In this document: in pieces, positions 1 to 8,467 of the stretch
How the letters are laid out: each line of letters starts with the position of its first letter
Numbering within the stretch: position 1 is the stretch's first letter
NCBI GenBank assembly: GCA_020201155.1
Contig: JAIVHI010000012.1
Coordinates: 1 to 33,498 of the forward strand
Origin: Loktanella sp.
Lineage (GTDB): Bacteria; Pseudomonadota; Alphaproteobacteria; Rhodobacterales; Rhodobacteraceae
DNA: 33,498 nucleotides
Direction of reading: 5' to 3'
Position numbers and translations under genes: made by a program
The notes under the pieces: model-generated
Databases searched by the model: none
What the model saw: the letters and a program-made list of their open reading frames with translations, nothing else
What the model was told of the DNA's origin: nothing

Positions 1-155
1 CGGTTGGTGTAGGTCACGAACCCCCGATCGAAGACCGCCGATGCACCTGCTATTTCCGTGATGGCAGCGGCGACGCCCCCTCCGGTGCAGCTTTCCGCAG
101 TGGCGATCATCACGCCCGCGTCGGTCGCGGCGCGAACAAGGGCAGCGGCGCTCAT
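1..155 (-). CDS. cinA: CinA C-terminal domain protein (nicotinamide-nucleotide amidohydrolase type), 3' part outside window
   Basis: Only the first 51 codons are in the window, and the gene runs off the left edge. The visible protein begins [15 protein letters not shown] and carries the family signature TAESCTGG followed by a SAVFDRGFVTYTN stretch, typical of the CinA C-terminal domain (PncC). Known PncC enzymes deamidate nicotinamide mononucleotide to nicotinic acid mononucleotide in the cytoplasm, recycling pyridine nucleotides. The start ATG at 155 overlaps the stop of pgpA by four bases (ATGA), so it is probably translationally coupled as the third gene of an ispF-pgpA-cinA operon. In roseobacters this gene is usually the short stand-alone form of about 160 residues, but length cannot be checked here. 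Confidence 0.88.
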   Translation of the reverse strand, partial: MSAAALVRAATDAGVMIATAESCTGGGVAAAITEIAGASAVFDRGFVTYTN

Positions 156-640
156 ACCAGAACCACGTGATAGAGCGCGGCAAGCGCGCCCACGCCGATG
201 GCTGCAAAGACACCGGCGATGACATCATCCAGCATGACACCCATCGCGTCGTTGCGCCGGTCGGCCCAGCCGATGATCCAGGGCTTGGTGATGTCGAAAA
301 GCCGGAACAAGACAAAGGCCGCGATCCATCCGGGCCAAAGCGCCAGGTAGCTCATGTCGTTGTTGGCCGCCCCGAAGGCGACCGGAAGCAGGGCGATCCA
401 TTGCCCCGCGACCTCGTCGATCACGATTTCGGACGGGTCATGGTCCGCTTGACCGCGTGTCTGCTGGACCGTCGCCCAATACCCTGCGCCAAAAGCGACG
501 ATCGACATGAAAAGAAGGCCGTAAGGGCCTGTAGTCCAAAGAATAACCAGCGCAACGGGCAGGGCGGCCAATGACCCCCAGGTGCCCGGTGCGGGTTTCA
601 GGTAGCCCACGTAAAAGAATGTCGCGACCAGTTGGCTCAT
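152..640 (-). CDS. pgpA: Phosphatidylglycerophosphatase A
   Basis: A 162-residue membrane protein of the PgpA family, which dephosphorylates phosphatidylglycerol phosphate to phosphatidylglycerol at the inner membrane. Visible family marks are the N-terminal APGTWGS motif (residues 17-23), the acidic IDEVAGQW motif in the middle, and [10 protein letters not shown] followed by a DDVIAG segment near the end. Several hydrophobic segments (about 25-55, 100-115 and 140-160) fit an integral membrane enzyme. The reading frame is open further upstream, but that part lies inside ispF. I chose the ATG at 640 because it overlaps the ispF stop by four bases and gives the normal family length. Confidence 0.9.
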   Translation of the reverse strand: MSQLVATFFYVGYLKPAPGTWGSLAALPVALVILWTTGPYGLLFMSIVAFGAGYWATVQQTRGQADHDPSEIVIDEVAGQWIALLPVAFGAANNDMSYLALWPGWIAAFVLFRLFDITKPWIIGWADRRNDAMGVMLDDVIAGVFAAIGVGALAALYHVVLV

Positions 641-1116
641 ACTTTCACCAAGGTCGCGGTGGCAAGTGCTGCGATCCCTTCTTCCCGTCCGGTAAAGCCC
701 AGCCGTTCCGACGTCGTGGCCTTCACGCTGATGCGGTCCGCTGCAAGGCCTATGATCTGCGCCAGACACGTCTTCATCGCGTCCTGATGTGGCCCGATCT
801 TGGGCCGTTCGCAAATCAGCGTGCAATCGACATTGCCGATGGCGAACCCGCGTTCGCGGGCCAATTCGCAGGCGTGCCGCAAAAAGATGTGACTTTCCGC
901 CCCTTTCCACTGTGGGTCCGATGGGGGGAAGTGCTGGCCGATGTCACCCGCGCCCAAGGCGCCGTAGATCGCATCGGTTATGGCATGCATGCCGACGTCC
1001 GCGTCCGAATGGCCGTTCAGCCCATGGCTGTGAGGCACCGAGACCCCGCAAAGCCGGACGTGATCGCCCGGCTCGAAGCGGTGAACGTCAAAGCCGTTGC
1101 CCAGTCGAATATCCAT
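637..1116 (-). CDS. ispF: 2-C-methyl-D-erythritol 2,4-cyclodiphosphate synthase (stand-alone IspF)
   Basis: A 159-residue, full-length IspF, the enzyme of the non-mevalonate isoprenoid pathway that cyclises CDP-methylerythritol 2-phosphate with release of CMP. Seen in the sequence: GFDVH (residues 8-12, metal-binding Asp and His), the [15 protein letters not shown] segment with the third metal histidine, [19 protein letters not shown], and the C-terminal [16 protein letters not shown] motif. A GAAGGG ribosome-binding site lies about 10 bases before the ATG at 1116. In many Rhodobacteraceae IspF is fused behind IspD in one polypeptide. Here the protein starts directly at the IspF domain and the 198 bases upstream have no IspD coding. 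It heads an ispF-pgpA-cinA operon with 4-base overlaps. Confidence 0.93.
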   Translation of the reverse strand: MDIRLGNGFDVHRFEPGDHVRLCGVSVPHSHGLNGHSDADVGMHAITDAIYGALGAGDIGQHFPPSDPQWKGAESHIFLRHACELARERGFAIGNVDCTLICERPKIGPHQDAMKTCLAQIIGLAADRISVKATTSERLGFTGREEGIAALATATLVKV

Positions 1117-1314
1117 AAGTCTGGCCCTTCAATGCTTGGCTTCGGTTTAGGATGCGCCGCGCCTGCGTGCAATCGCCAAGCATGCGTCAGGTTGCCCGCT
1201 TAATTTATAGGCACACCTTTGGGGCCGCACATTTTTACAGCACTTTCGATTGAGAGTGACTGAAACTGCCGTTACACGAAGGGCTAATACGACTCGAAAG
1301 TCTCGAATGATCCC
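1117..1314. promoter_or_regulatory. Divergent intergenic region between ispF and dusB-ntr
   Basis: This 198-base region should hold the promoters of the ispF operon (leftward) and of the dusB-ntrBC operon (rightward). It is more AT-rich toward the dusB side. A 9-base inverted repeat, ATGCTTGGC at 1132-1140 and GCCAAGCAT at 1175-1183, lies on the ispF side and could be an operator or leader hairpin. No strong sigma-70 or sigma-54 promoter is evident by eye, and no coding remnant of ispD is seen on the minus strand. Confidence 0.45.
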
Positions 1315-2213
1315 ATGCCGTCACTGACCCTTGGCTCTGCCCAACTTACCCCGCCGGTTGCACTTGCGCCCATGGCGGGGATCACTGACCTGCCGTTCCG
1401 CCAGCTTGTGGCCTCTTTTGGCGTGGGCTGGGTCGTGAGCGAAATGGTCGCCAGTCAAGAGATGGTGCAGGCCCGCCCCGGGACGCGTGAAAAGGCGGAA
1501 CTGGGCATGGATCAGCGTGCCACGGCCGTGCAGCTTGCCGGTCGGGATGCCTACTGGATGGGCGAAGCGGCACGTCTGGTCGCCGATCAGGGCGCGGCCT
1601 TCATCGACATCAACATGGGGTGCCCGGCCAAGCAGGTGACGGGCGGACAGTCCGGCTCGGCCCTGATGCGGACGCCCGATCATGCACTGCGCCTGATCGG
1701 CGCCGGGCAGAAAAGGCCGGTGTGGCGCTGGTCACGATCCACGGGCGCACGCGGTGTCAGTTTTACAAGGGACAGGCCGACTGGGCCGCGATCCGCCGCG
1801 TCAAGGACGCCGTGTCGATCCCCGTCATCGCGAATGGCGACATAATCGATCATTCAACCGCCCGCAAGGCACTGGACGCCTCGGGCGCCGATGGGGTGAT
1901 GGTCGGTCGCGGTGCGCAGGGGCGACCCTGGCAACTGGCGCAGATCGCCCACGCCCTCTACGGCACGCCTGCACCCGTCATTCCGGCGGGGCATGATCTG
2001 GCGGAGCTGGTGGCCACGCATTATGAAAGCATGCTGTCCTTCTATGGCACGTGCATCGGCGCCCGCGTCGCGCGCAAGCACCTTGGCTGGTACATGGACA
2101 ATGCCGGCACGCCAGCTGTCCTGCGCCGTCACATCCTGACCGCGCAAGCCCCGGCCCATGTTCTGTCAGCCCTGCCTGACGCGCTGTCAGACTATCGTCA
2201 GGACGCGGCATGA
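1315..2213 (+). pseudogene. dusB: tRNA-dihydrouridine synthase DusB (NifR3), disrupted by an internal deletion with frameshift
   Basis: The first part (1315 to about 1700) reads as a clean DusB N-terminus: APMAGITDLPFRQL, VVSEMVAS, and [10 protein letters not shown] containing the catalytic cysteine. The sequence then leaves frame after [14 protein letters not shown]. Family sequence resumes in another frame at about 1705 with [19 protein letters not shown] and continues normally through [16 protein letters not shown] and ARKHLGWY to a stop at 2213. Compared with E. coli DusB, about 31-33 residues between these points are gone, including the conserved Lys-x-Arg-x-Gly-Trp segment that contacts FMN. 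The missing length must be 1 modulo 3, for example 97 or 100 bases. This is a deletion, not a single-base slip. The stop overlaps the ntrB start (ATGA), as expected for the ancestral operon. Confidence 0.9.
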
Positions 2214-3280
2214 TCGACGATGGGATGATCTGGTCGGCGCTACCTGTCCCTGCCTTGCTGATCGACGGGGACGGTATCATCCTGCGCTCAAACCCCGCAT
2301 CCGAGAGTTTCCTGAACATGTCGGCGCGGTCGCTGGAGGGCTCGCCGGTCTGGGACAGGGTGATGATCGACGCGCCGCTCGAAGACGCCTTCGACCGGGT
2401 GCGGATCGCGAGTGCCGCACTTTTCATCAATGATGTCGATGTCGGATCGGGCAGCGCCGTGCCGCAGCACTGCAACGTCCAGATCGCCCCGCTCGAACGG
2501 GGCGGTGACGCGATCATCATGCTGATCTCGCCCCGCGAGATGGCGCACCGGATGACCAAGAACTCGCTTTCGGAAAAAGCGGCACGGTCGGCCATCGGCA
2601 TGGCGGAAATGCTGGCCCATGAAATCAAGAATCCGCTTGCCGGTATCACTGGTGCGGCGCAGCTTTTGTCCATGAGCCTCGACAAGGAGGATCAGGAAAT
2701 GACGGACCTGATCGTCGAGGAAAGCCGCCGGATCGTGAAACTGCTCGAACAGGTTGAACAGTTCGGCAATCTGCGCGCCCCCGAACGCAAGCCCGTGAAT
2801 ATCCACGACGTGCTTGACCGGGCCAAGCAATCCGCTTCTGTCGGCTTCGGGGCGCATATGATGTTCCTTGACGACTACGACCCATCCCTGCCTCCGGCTC
2901 TGGCGGATGCGGATCAGTTGCAGCAGGTCTTTCTGAACCTTCTCAAGAATGCATCGGAAGCCGGGACATCCGGCGGCACCATCACACTGCGCAGCTTCTA
3001 TGACCCGGCCTTGCGGGTGCGGCAACGCGAAGGCCCGCCCGCGCGGCTGCCGCTTCAGATCGAGGTGATCGACGACGGCCCCGGCCTGCCGGCCGAGATC
3101 GCGGACAGCGTGTTCGAGCCTTTCGTCTCGGGCCGTGAAAACGGCACCGGGCTGGGCCTCGCGCTGGTCAGCAAGTTGATACACGACGGTGGCGGCTGGA
3201 TCTCGGTCGTCAGCGTTCCGGGGCGCACGGTATTTCGCCTGTCGCTGCCCCAGGCCCAACCCGAACTGGAGAATGACTGA
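2210..3280 (+). CDS. ntrB: Nitrogen regulation sensor histidine kinase NtrB
   Basis: A 356-residue cytoplasmic kinase, the usual NtrB length, with no membrane segments. An N-terminal PAS domain (about residues 8-110) is followed by the phosphoacceptor helix [20 protein letters not shown] with the active His at residue 137, an N box around Asn247 (LLKNASEAG), and ATP-lid motifs DDGPGLP and GTGLGLAL. NtrB phosphorylates or dephosphorylates NtrC in response to PII signalling of nitrogen status. The ATG at 2210 overlaps the end of dusB by four bases, and its own TGA shares one base with the ntrC ATG (TGATG). Translation of ntrB may therefore have depended on dusB translation, so the lesion in dusB could reduce its expression (inference). 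Confidence 0.95.
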   Translation: MIDDGMIWSALPVPALLIDGDGIILRSNPASESFLNMSARSLEGSPVWDRVMIDAPLEDAFDRVRIASAALFINDVDVGSGSAVPQHCNVQIAPLERGGDAIIMLISPREMAHRMTKNSLSEKAARSAIGMAEMLAHEIKNPLAGITGAAQLLSMSLDKEDQEMTDLIVEESRRIVKLLEQVEQFGNLRAPERKPVNIHDVLDRAKQSASVGFGAHMMFLDDYDPSLPPALADADQLQQVFLNLLKNASEAGTSGGTITLRSFYDPALRVRQREGPPARLPLQIEVIDDGPGLPAEIADSVFEPFVSGRENGTGLGLALVSKLIHDGGGWISVVSVPGRTVFRLSLPQAQPELEND

Positions 3281-4650
3281 TGGATGGAACCATCTTGGTT
3301 GCGGATGACGACCGGACGATACGCACGGTTCTGACGCAGGCCCTGACGCGAGCGGGGTGCAAGGTTCATGCCACGTCCAGCCTTGTGACACTCATGCGGT
3401 GGGTCGACGAGGGGAAGGGCGATCTGGTCATTTCGGACGTGATCATGCCCGACGGAAACGGCTTGGAGCAGCTGCCGAAGATCTCTGAGGCGCGCCCCGG
3501 ACTGCCTGTGATCATCATCTCGGCACAGAACACGATCATGACCGCGATCCAGGCCACCGAGGCCGAAGCCTACGATTATCTGCCCAAACCCTTCGATCTG
3601 CCCGACCTGATGAAGCGCGCCTCGCGGGCCTTGGAGGTCAAACGCAGGCTGCCCCGCAAAGGGGCGCCCGAAACGGAGGATAATGGAACGAACGATCTGC
3701 CCCTGATCGGGCGCACGCCGGCGATGCAGGGGCTTTACCGCCTGATCGCCCGCGTCATCAACGCAAACCTGCCGGTGCTGATCGTCGGTGAAAGCGGGAC
3801 CGGAAAGTCGCTGATCGGCCGCGCAGTCCATGATTTCTCGGACCGCCGGAACCTGCCCTTTGTCACCGTTTCGGGCAGCGATCTGGACGGGCACGACGGC
3901 CCCTCGACGGTGCTGGCCCGCGCCAAGGGTGGCACGATCATCTTTGACGAAATTGCCGATTTCGACGAGGCCGCACAGGCCAAGACGGTGCGGATGCTGG
4001 ATAATCTGGGGTCCAATCCGCCCCGGATCATGGCGACCAGCAAGGCGGACCTGACAGAGATGATCGAGGCCGGTAACTTCCGCGACGATCTTTATTATCG
4101 TCTTGGCGGGGTCACTCTGAACGTTCCCGGACTGCGCGAACGCGTCGATGACATCCCCTTGCTCGCGGAACACTTCCTTGCCCGCGCGGCACAGGACGGT
4201 CATCCCGAACGCAGGCTGAAAGAGGACGCGATGGACCTCGTGCGCGTCTATTCGTGGCCCGGCAACGTGCGGCAATTGCAAAACGCGATTCGTCGCCTTG
4301 TGCATACCGCTGCCGAGGATGAAGTGACCCGGTCCGAAGTCGAGCTTGTGCTGGGCAATCAACCCGCGTCGGAACCGATCCAGTCGGGCGGGCAGGGCGA
4401 CCGGCTGTCCAACTCGGTTGCCCGGCATCTGCAACGCTACTTCGATCTGCACGGCGGCCAACTTCCCCCGCCCGGACTCTACGCCCGGATCTTGCGCGAG
4501 GTTGAAGCGCCTTTGATCGAAATCGCGCTTGATGCGACCGGGGGAAATCAGGCCAAATGCGCCGACCTGCTCGGGATCAACCGAAATACCCTTCGGAAAA
4601 AGATCACCGACCTCGATATTCGCGTGACACGCCGCCGCAAACTGATGTAA
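3280..4650 (+). CDS. ntrC: Nitrogen response regulator NtrC (Rhodobacter type, no GAFTGA)
   Basis: A 456-residue response regulator. The receiver domain (residues 1-120) has the phosphorylatable Asp53 in [12 protein letters not shown]. The AAA+ domain has Walker A GESGTGKS at 170-177 and Walker [13 protein letters not shown] from about 217. The C-terminal Fis-type helix-turn-helix reads [22 protein letters not shown]. Between Walker A and B the loop that in classical NtrC carries GAFTGA is shortened to a [21 protein letters not shown] stretch. In Rhodobacter capsulatus an NtrC with this loss is known to activate sigma-70 rather than sigma-54 polymerase, and this protein probably does likewise. 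It sits between ntrB and ntrYX and likely controls nitrogen assimilation genes. Confidence 0.95.
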   Translation: MDGTILVADDDRTIRTVLTQALTRAGCKVHATSSLVTLMRWVDEGKGDLVISDVIMPDGNGLEQLPKISEARPGLPVIIISAQNTIMTAIQATEAEAYDYLPKPFDLPDLMKRASRALEVKRRLPRKGAPETEDNGTNDLPLIGRTPAMQGLYRLIARVINANLPVLIVGESGTGKSLIGRAVHDFSDRRNLPFVTVSGSDLDGHDGPSTVLARAKGGTIIFDEIADFDEAAQAKTVRMLDNLGSNPPRIMATSKADLTEMIEAGNFRDDLYYRLGGVTLNVPGLRERVDDIPLLAEHFLARAAQDGHPERRLKEDAMDLVRVYSWPGNVRQLQNAIRRLVHTAAEDEVTRSEVELVLGNQPASEPIQSGGQGDRLSNSVARHLQRYFDLHGGQLPPPGLYARILREVEAPLIEIALDATGGNQAKCADLLGINRNTLRKKITDLDIRVTRRRKLM

Positions 4651-4716
4651 AACCGCAACATAACAGTGACCCCGGGGGCGCAGCCTTCGGTAAGGATCAC
4701 ATAAAGCGGCGGTATA

Positions 4717-4731
4717 GGGGCCAAAGGCCCC
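4717..4731 (+). promoter_or_regulatory. Short GC hairpin in the ntrC-ntrY gap
   Basis: GGGGCC-AAA-GGCCCC is a perfect 6-base-pair stem with a 3-base loop. It lies in the 98-base gap between ntrC and ntrY, 5 bases before the likely ntrY ribosome-binding site (GGTGG near 4736-4740). No T-run follows, so it is not a classical terminator. It may tune ntrY translation or ntrBC mRNA stability. Confidence 0.4.
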
Positions 4732-4748
4732 GTCAGGTGGAAGCGGGC

Positions 4749-7004
4749 ATGCGCGTGCAGCGATCCCTCTTGGGTGTGGATTTGCGGGTTATCAGCCGCT
4801 GGCGTCGGTCGCGCCGGCTGCAGAACGCGATGACGCTCGGGCTTGTCCTGCTGGGACCGATACTGACCGCCGCGACCTTCGTTGTCCTTGGCGGACCGCT
4901 GGAACAGGCGGGGTCCAGCAACCTCTTGCGGGTCGTCCTGCTGCTGGACCTTGTCTATATCATCATCGTGGCCGCCCTCGTGTTGGGGCGCGTGACGCGG
5001 ATGATGGTGGCCCGGCGTAACCGGTCAGCCGGTTCGCAACTTCACGTACGGCTGACCTCGATCTTCGTGCTTCTGGCACTCATTCCGACGGTTCTGGTCG
5101 CCGTCTTTGCCGTCCTCTCCATCAACCTTGGCTTTGAAGGCTGGTTTTCCGAGCGTGTTCAAACAGTTCTGGGCACATCCTTACGCACGGCCGAAGCCTA
5201 CGAAAGCGAAGAACAGCGCGAGGTTCTGCGCGACGGGCAGGCGTTGGCCGCTTACCTGAACACGGAACGGCAGACGAATTTCTTCATGAACGACGGTGAC
5301 GTACGCCAATCGATCCAAGCCGTGCAGAACCAGATCGACCGCGGCCTGACCGAGGTTTTCTTCATCGACAGTGCAGGCGAAATCAAGACACGCGGGGCGC
5401 GGTCCTACGACTTCAACTACGAACGCCCCACGCGCGCCCAATTCACCGAAGCCCTGGAGACGGGCGTCACACTGATAGAGGATGGGGCCAACAACGAGTT
5501 TCGGGCTTTGATCCCGCTCGAGACATTTCCGGACCGGTTCTTGCTGGTCACACGGTCCGTTGACGGTGAAATCCTGTCACTGCTGGACGAAACAAAGCAG
5601 ACGGTGGCCCTTTACGAACAGCTCGAAAAGGATCGCGGCAGGCTGCTGTTCGGCTTCGGTGCGATCTACCTTGGCTTCGCCGTCATTCTGATCCTTGCCG
5701 CCACATGGTTGGGCCTGTGGTTTGCCGAACGGCTGTCCCGCCCCATCGGTCGCTTGGTCGGCGCGTCCCAAAGGGTCGGCACGGGCGATCTGGACGTGCA
5801 GGTTCTGGAAGACGACGGTGAAGATGAGATCGGTCAATTAGGTCGTAATTTCAATCAGATGACGACACAGCTTAAAGCGCAGCGCGAAGCCTTGCTGAAC
5901 AGCAATCGCCAGTCCGAACGCCGTCGCCGCCTGTTCGATTCCGTGCTCAGCTCTGTCACGTCCGGCGTTGTCGGTCTGGATGAGGAAGGGCGCGTCACCT
6001 TCGTCAATCCTTCGGCCAAGCGCCTGTTGGAGGTGGACGAAACCCAATCGGCGCAGGCCTTGGCAGTCGCCGTGCCCGAATTCGGAGTGCTGTTCGACAA
6101 GCTGGTCCGCGAGGGACGGCCCTTTGTGCAGGAACAGGTCAATCTGGCCCGTATGGGACAGCAGGAAAGCCTGCTGGTCAGGATGGCTCCGCGGCGAACG
6201 GTGAACGGGGACATCGAAGGCTATGTCGTTGCTTTCGATGACGTCACCGATCTTGTCAGCGCGCAGCGCATGGCCGCTTGGGGCGACGTGGCGCGGCGGA
6301 TCGCGCATGAAATCAAGAACCCGCTGACGCCCATCCGACTGTCGGCCGAGCGGATCGCACGCAAGTTCGGCGCCGAAGTCGAAGACAGCGAAAAGCTGGC
6401 GCAGATGACCGATGTCATCGTGCGCCAGACCGAAGACCTGCGGCGCATCGTCGACGAATTCTCCAAGTTCGCACGCATGCCGGAACCGGAATTGCAGACG
6501 CACGATCTGGTGGCACTGGTCCGCGATGCCGTGACCCTGCAAGAGGCTGGGCAGCCGGATGTGAAGATGGTGTTCGATCTGCCGCAAGGGCCGGTCATGG
6601 CGGATATCGACAGCACGATGATCAGTCAGGCCCTGACCAACTTGATCAAGAATGCCGGTGAAGCCATTGAAACACTGAAAGAAGAAACCGGCGACCTCAT
6701 CGTGGAACCCGAAATCCGCGTCACGATGACAGAATCTGAACACAGGGCGCGGATCGTGATCGAAGACAACGGTATCGGCCTGCCAGAGGACCGCGCCCGC
6801 CTTTTCGAACCCTACGTGACCACCCGCGACAAGGGGACGGGGCTGGGGCTTCCGATCGTCAAGAAGATCATCGAGGAACACGGCGGCCAGCTGACGCTGG
6901 TGGACGCCGACATATTCGAAGGACAGGACCGTTGTGGTGCTGCCGCCATCGTTGAATTGCCGATTGCACCTGATGTGCACGCGGCCAAGAAAATACCTGC
7001 TTAG
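4749..7004 (+). CDS. ntrY: Membrane sensor histidine kinase NtrY
   Basis: A 751-residue kinase of normal NtrY length. Three membrane segments lie near residues 28-48, 59-81 and 104-126. A periplasmic domain follows, then a fourth membrane segment (about 299-324), a HAMP linker, a PAS domain (about 410-510), the phosphoacceptor motif [15 protein letters not shown] with His520, and an ATPase domain with NLIKNAGEA, EDNGIGLP and GTGLGLPI. It pairs with NtrX; known roles in alphaproteobacteria include nitrogen metabolism and, in some species, redox or envelope control. The frame is open back into ntrC, but I chose the ATG at 4749, which has an AGGTGG ribosome-binding site 8 bases upstream and gives the family N-terminus. 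It is probably expressed with ntrX, which starts 8 bases downstream. Confidence 0.93.
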   Translation: MRVQRSLLGVDLRVISRWRRSRRLQNAMTLGLVLLGPILTAATFVVLGGPLEQAGSSNLLRVVLLLDLVYIIIVAALVLGRVTRMMVARRNRSAGSQLHVRLTSIFVLLALIPTVLVAVFAVLSINLGFEGWFSERVQTVLGTSLRTAEAYESEEQREVLRDGQALAAYLNTERQTNFFMNDGDVRQSIQAVQNQIDRGLTEVFFIDSAGEIKTRGARSYDFNYERPTRAQFTEALETGVTLIEDGANNEFRALIPLETFPDRFLLVTRSVDGEILSLLDETKQTVALYEQLEKDRGRLLFGFGAIYLGFAVILILAATWLGLWFAERLSRPIGRLVGASQRVGTGDLDVQVLEDDGEDEIGQLGRNFNQMTTQLKAQREALLNSNRQSERRRRLFDSVLSSVTSGVVGLDEEGRVTFVNPSAKRLLEVDETQSAQALAVAVPEFGVLFDKLVREGRPFVQEQVNLARMGQQESLLVRMAPRRTVNGDIEGYVVAFDDVTDLVSAQRMAAWGDVARRIAHEIKNPLTPIRLSAERIARKFGAEVEDSEKLAQMTDVIVRQTEDLRRIVDEFSKFARMPEPELQTHDLVALVRDAVTLQEAGQPDVKMVFDLPQGPVMADIDSTMISQALTNLIKNAGEAIETLKEETGDLIVEPEIRVTMTESEHRARIVIEDNGIGLPEDRARLFEPYVTTRDKGTGLGLPIVKKIIEEHGGQLTLVDADIFEGQDRCGAAAIVELPIAPDVHAAKKIPA

Positions 7005-7012
7005 GGGGACAT

Positions 7013-8410
7013 ATGGGCGATATTCTGATTACCGACGACGAACGCGATATCCGCGAACTGATCGGCGACATTCTGGAGGATGAGGGGTTCACGACCCGGC
7101 TTGCCGCAAATTCGGACCAGTGCATGAAGGAAATCGCGACCAGTCCGCCTGCGCTGATGATCCTCGATATCTGGCTGAAAGACAGCAACATGGACGGGAT
7201 CGACATACTCAAGTCGGTCAAACGCGATCATCCCGACATTCCCATCGTCATCATATCGGGACACGGCAACATTGAAATCGCCGTCGCGGCGATCAAGCAG
7301 GGCGCTTACGACTTTATCGAAAAACCCTTCAATATCGACCAGTTGATGGTCGTCATTCGGCGCGCGATGGAAACCAGTCGTTTGCGCCGCGAAAATATCG
7401 AACTCAAGCGCGGCGAGACGACGGCAACCGAGATGCTGGGGGAAAGCGCCGCCTTTCGTGCATTGAAAAGCCAGCTCGACAAGGTGACAAAATCCAATGG
7501 GCGCGTGATGCTGACCGGGCCTGCCGGTGCGGGCAAGGAGATCGCGGCGCGCTATATTCACGCCAATTCGACCCGGTCGTCTTCGCCCTTCATCACCGTG
7601 TCCTCTGCAAGCGTAGAGCCCGAGCGGATGGAAGAGGTGCTGTTCGGGCGTCAGACATCGTCCGGCGTGGAAAAGGGCCTTCTGGAAGAGGCGAACGGCG
7701 GGGTCATCTATTTTGACGAAATCGCCGATATGCCGATGGGGACGCAGTCCAAGATCCTGCGGGTTCTGGTCGATCAGACCTTTCACCGCGTCGGCGGGAA
7801 CGACAAGGTGCAGGTCGATCTGCGCGTCGTGTCTTCGACCAACCGCAACCTGCCCGGCGAGATCGAGGCAGGCACCTTCCGCGAAGAACTGTTCCACCGG
7901 CTGAACGTGGTGCCGATCCACGTCCCCAGCCTTGAGGAACGGCGCGAGGATATCCCGCTGCTGGCAGAATACTTCGTGGGATTCTTCAATCGAACGCAGG
8001 GTTTGCCGATGCGTACGCTGGCCGACGATGCGCGCGCGCTTTTGCAGACGATGATTTGGCCCGGCAATGTCCGCCAGCTCAAGAACGTCGTGGAACGTGT
8101 TCTGATTCTTGGAGATTCCTCGAACGAGATCACAGCAAAAGAGCTGCCCAATGCAGGCGATGCCAGTGCAGACGAAAGCCGGATCGTCCTGTCGGGCGGG
8201 CTTGCGACCTTACCGCTGCGCGAGGCCCGCGAATTGTTCGAGCGTGAATACCTGCTGACGCAGATCAACCGCTTCGGCGGAAACATCAGCCGTACGGCGT
8301 CCTTCGTGGGCATGGAACGGTCGGCCCTTCACCGCAAGCTCAAGTCCCTCGGTGTATCGACGACCAACAAGGCCGGCGCGCGCATCGCGCACATCGAAAG
8401 CAGTGCCTGA
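7013..8410 (+). CDS. ntrX: Response regulator NtrX
   Basis: A 465-residue regulator and partner of NtrY. The receiver domain has acidic residues Asp8 and Asp9, the phosphorylatable Asp52 (LMILDIWL), and the conserved Lys in EKPF. The AAA+ domain has a Walker A-like TGPAGAGKEIAARYIH and Walker B GGVIYFDEIADMP. The C-terminal Fis-type helix-turn-helix is GGNISRTASFVGMERSALHRKLKSL. As in the neighbouring NtrC, the loop between Walker A and B lacks GAFTGA (it reads VLFGRQTSSGVEKGLLEEA), so direct sigma-54 activation is unlikely. An AGGGGG ribosome-binding site precedes the ATG at 7013, immediately after the ntrY stop. A 57-base gap separates it from trkA. Confidence 0.94.
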   Translation: MGDILITDDERDIRELIGDILEDEGFTTRLAANSDQCMKEIATSPPALMILDIWLKDSNMDGIDILKSVKRDHPDIPIVIISGHGNIEIAVAAIKQGAYDFIEKPFNIDQLMVVIRRAMETSRLRRENIELKRGETTATEMLGESAAFRALKSQLDKVTKSNGRVMLTGPAGAGKEIAARYIHANSTRSSSPFITVSSASVEPERMEEVLFGRQTSSGVEKGLLEEANGGVIYFDEIADMPMGTQSKILRVLVDQTFHRVGGNDKVQVDLRVVSSTNRNLPGEIEAGTFREELFHRLNVVPIHVPSLEERREDIPLLAEYFVGFFNRTQGLPMRTLADDARALLQTMIWPGNVRQLKNVVERVLILGDSSNEITAKELPNAGDASADESRIVLSGGLATLPLREARELFEREYLLTQINRFGGNISRTASFVGMERSALHRKLKSLGVSTTNKAGARIAHIESSA

Positions 8411-8467
8411 ATTGACGGGACATGCGGCGCGTGTCACCTGTGTTTCTCAATGCAGGAGTAGCATGCG

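Noticed and set aside
1700-1712. Programmed frameshift in dusB
   Set aside because: No slippery heptamer is needed to explain it, and about 32 conserved residues are absent, which frameshifting cannot restore.
1620-2213. A separate 197-codon plus-strand gene with an internal ATG
   Set aside because: Its first 30 or so codons are the dusB sequence read out of frame; the remainder is plainly the C-terminal half of DusB, so it belongs to the pseudogene.
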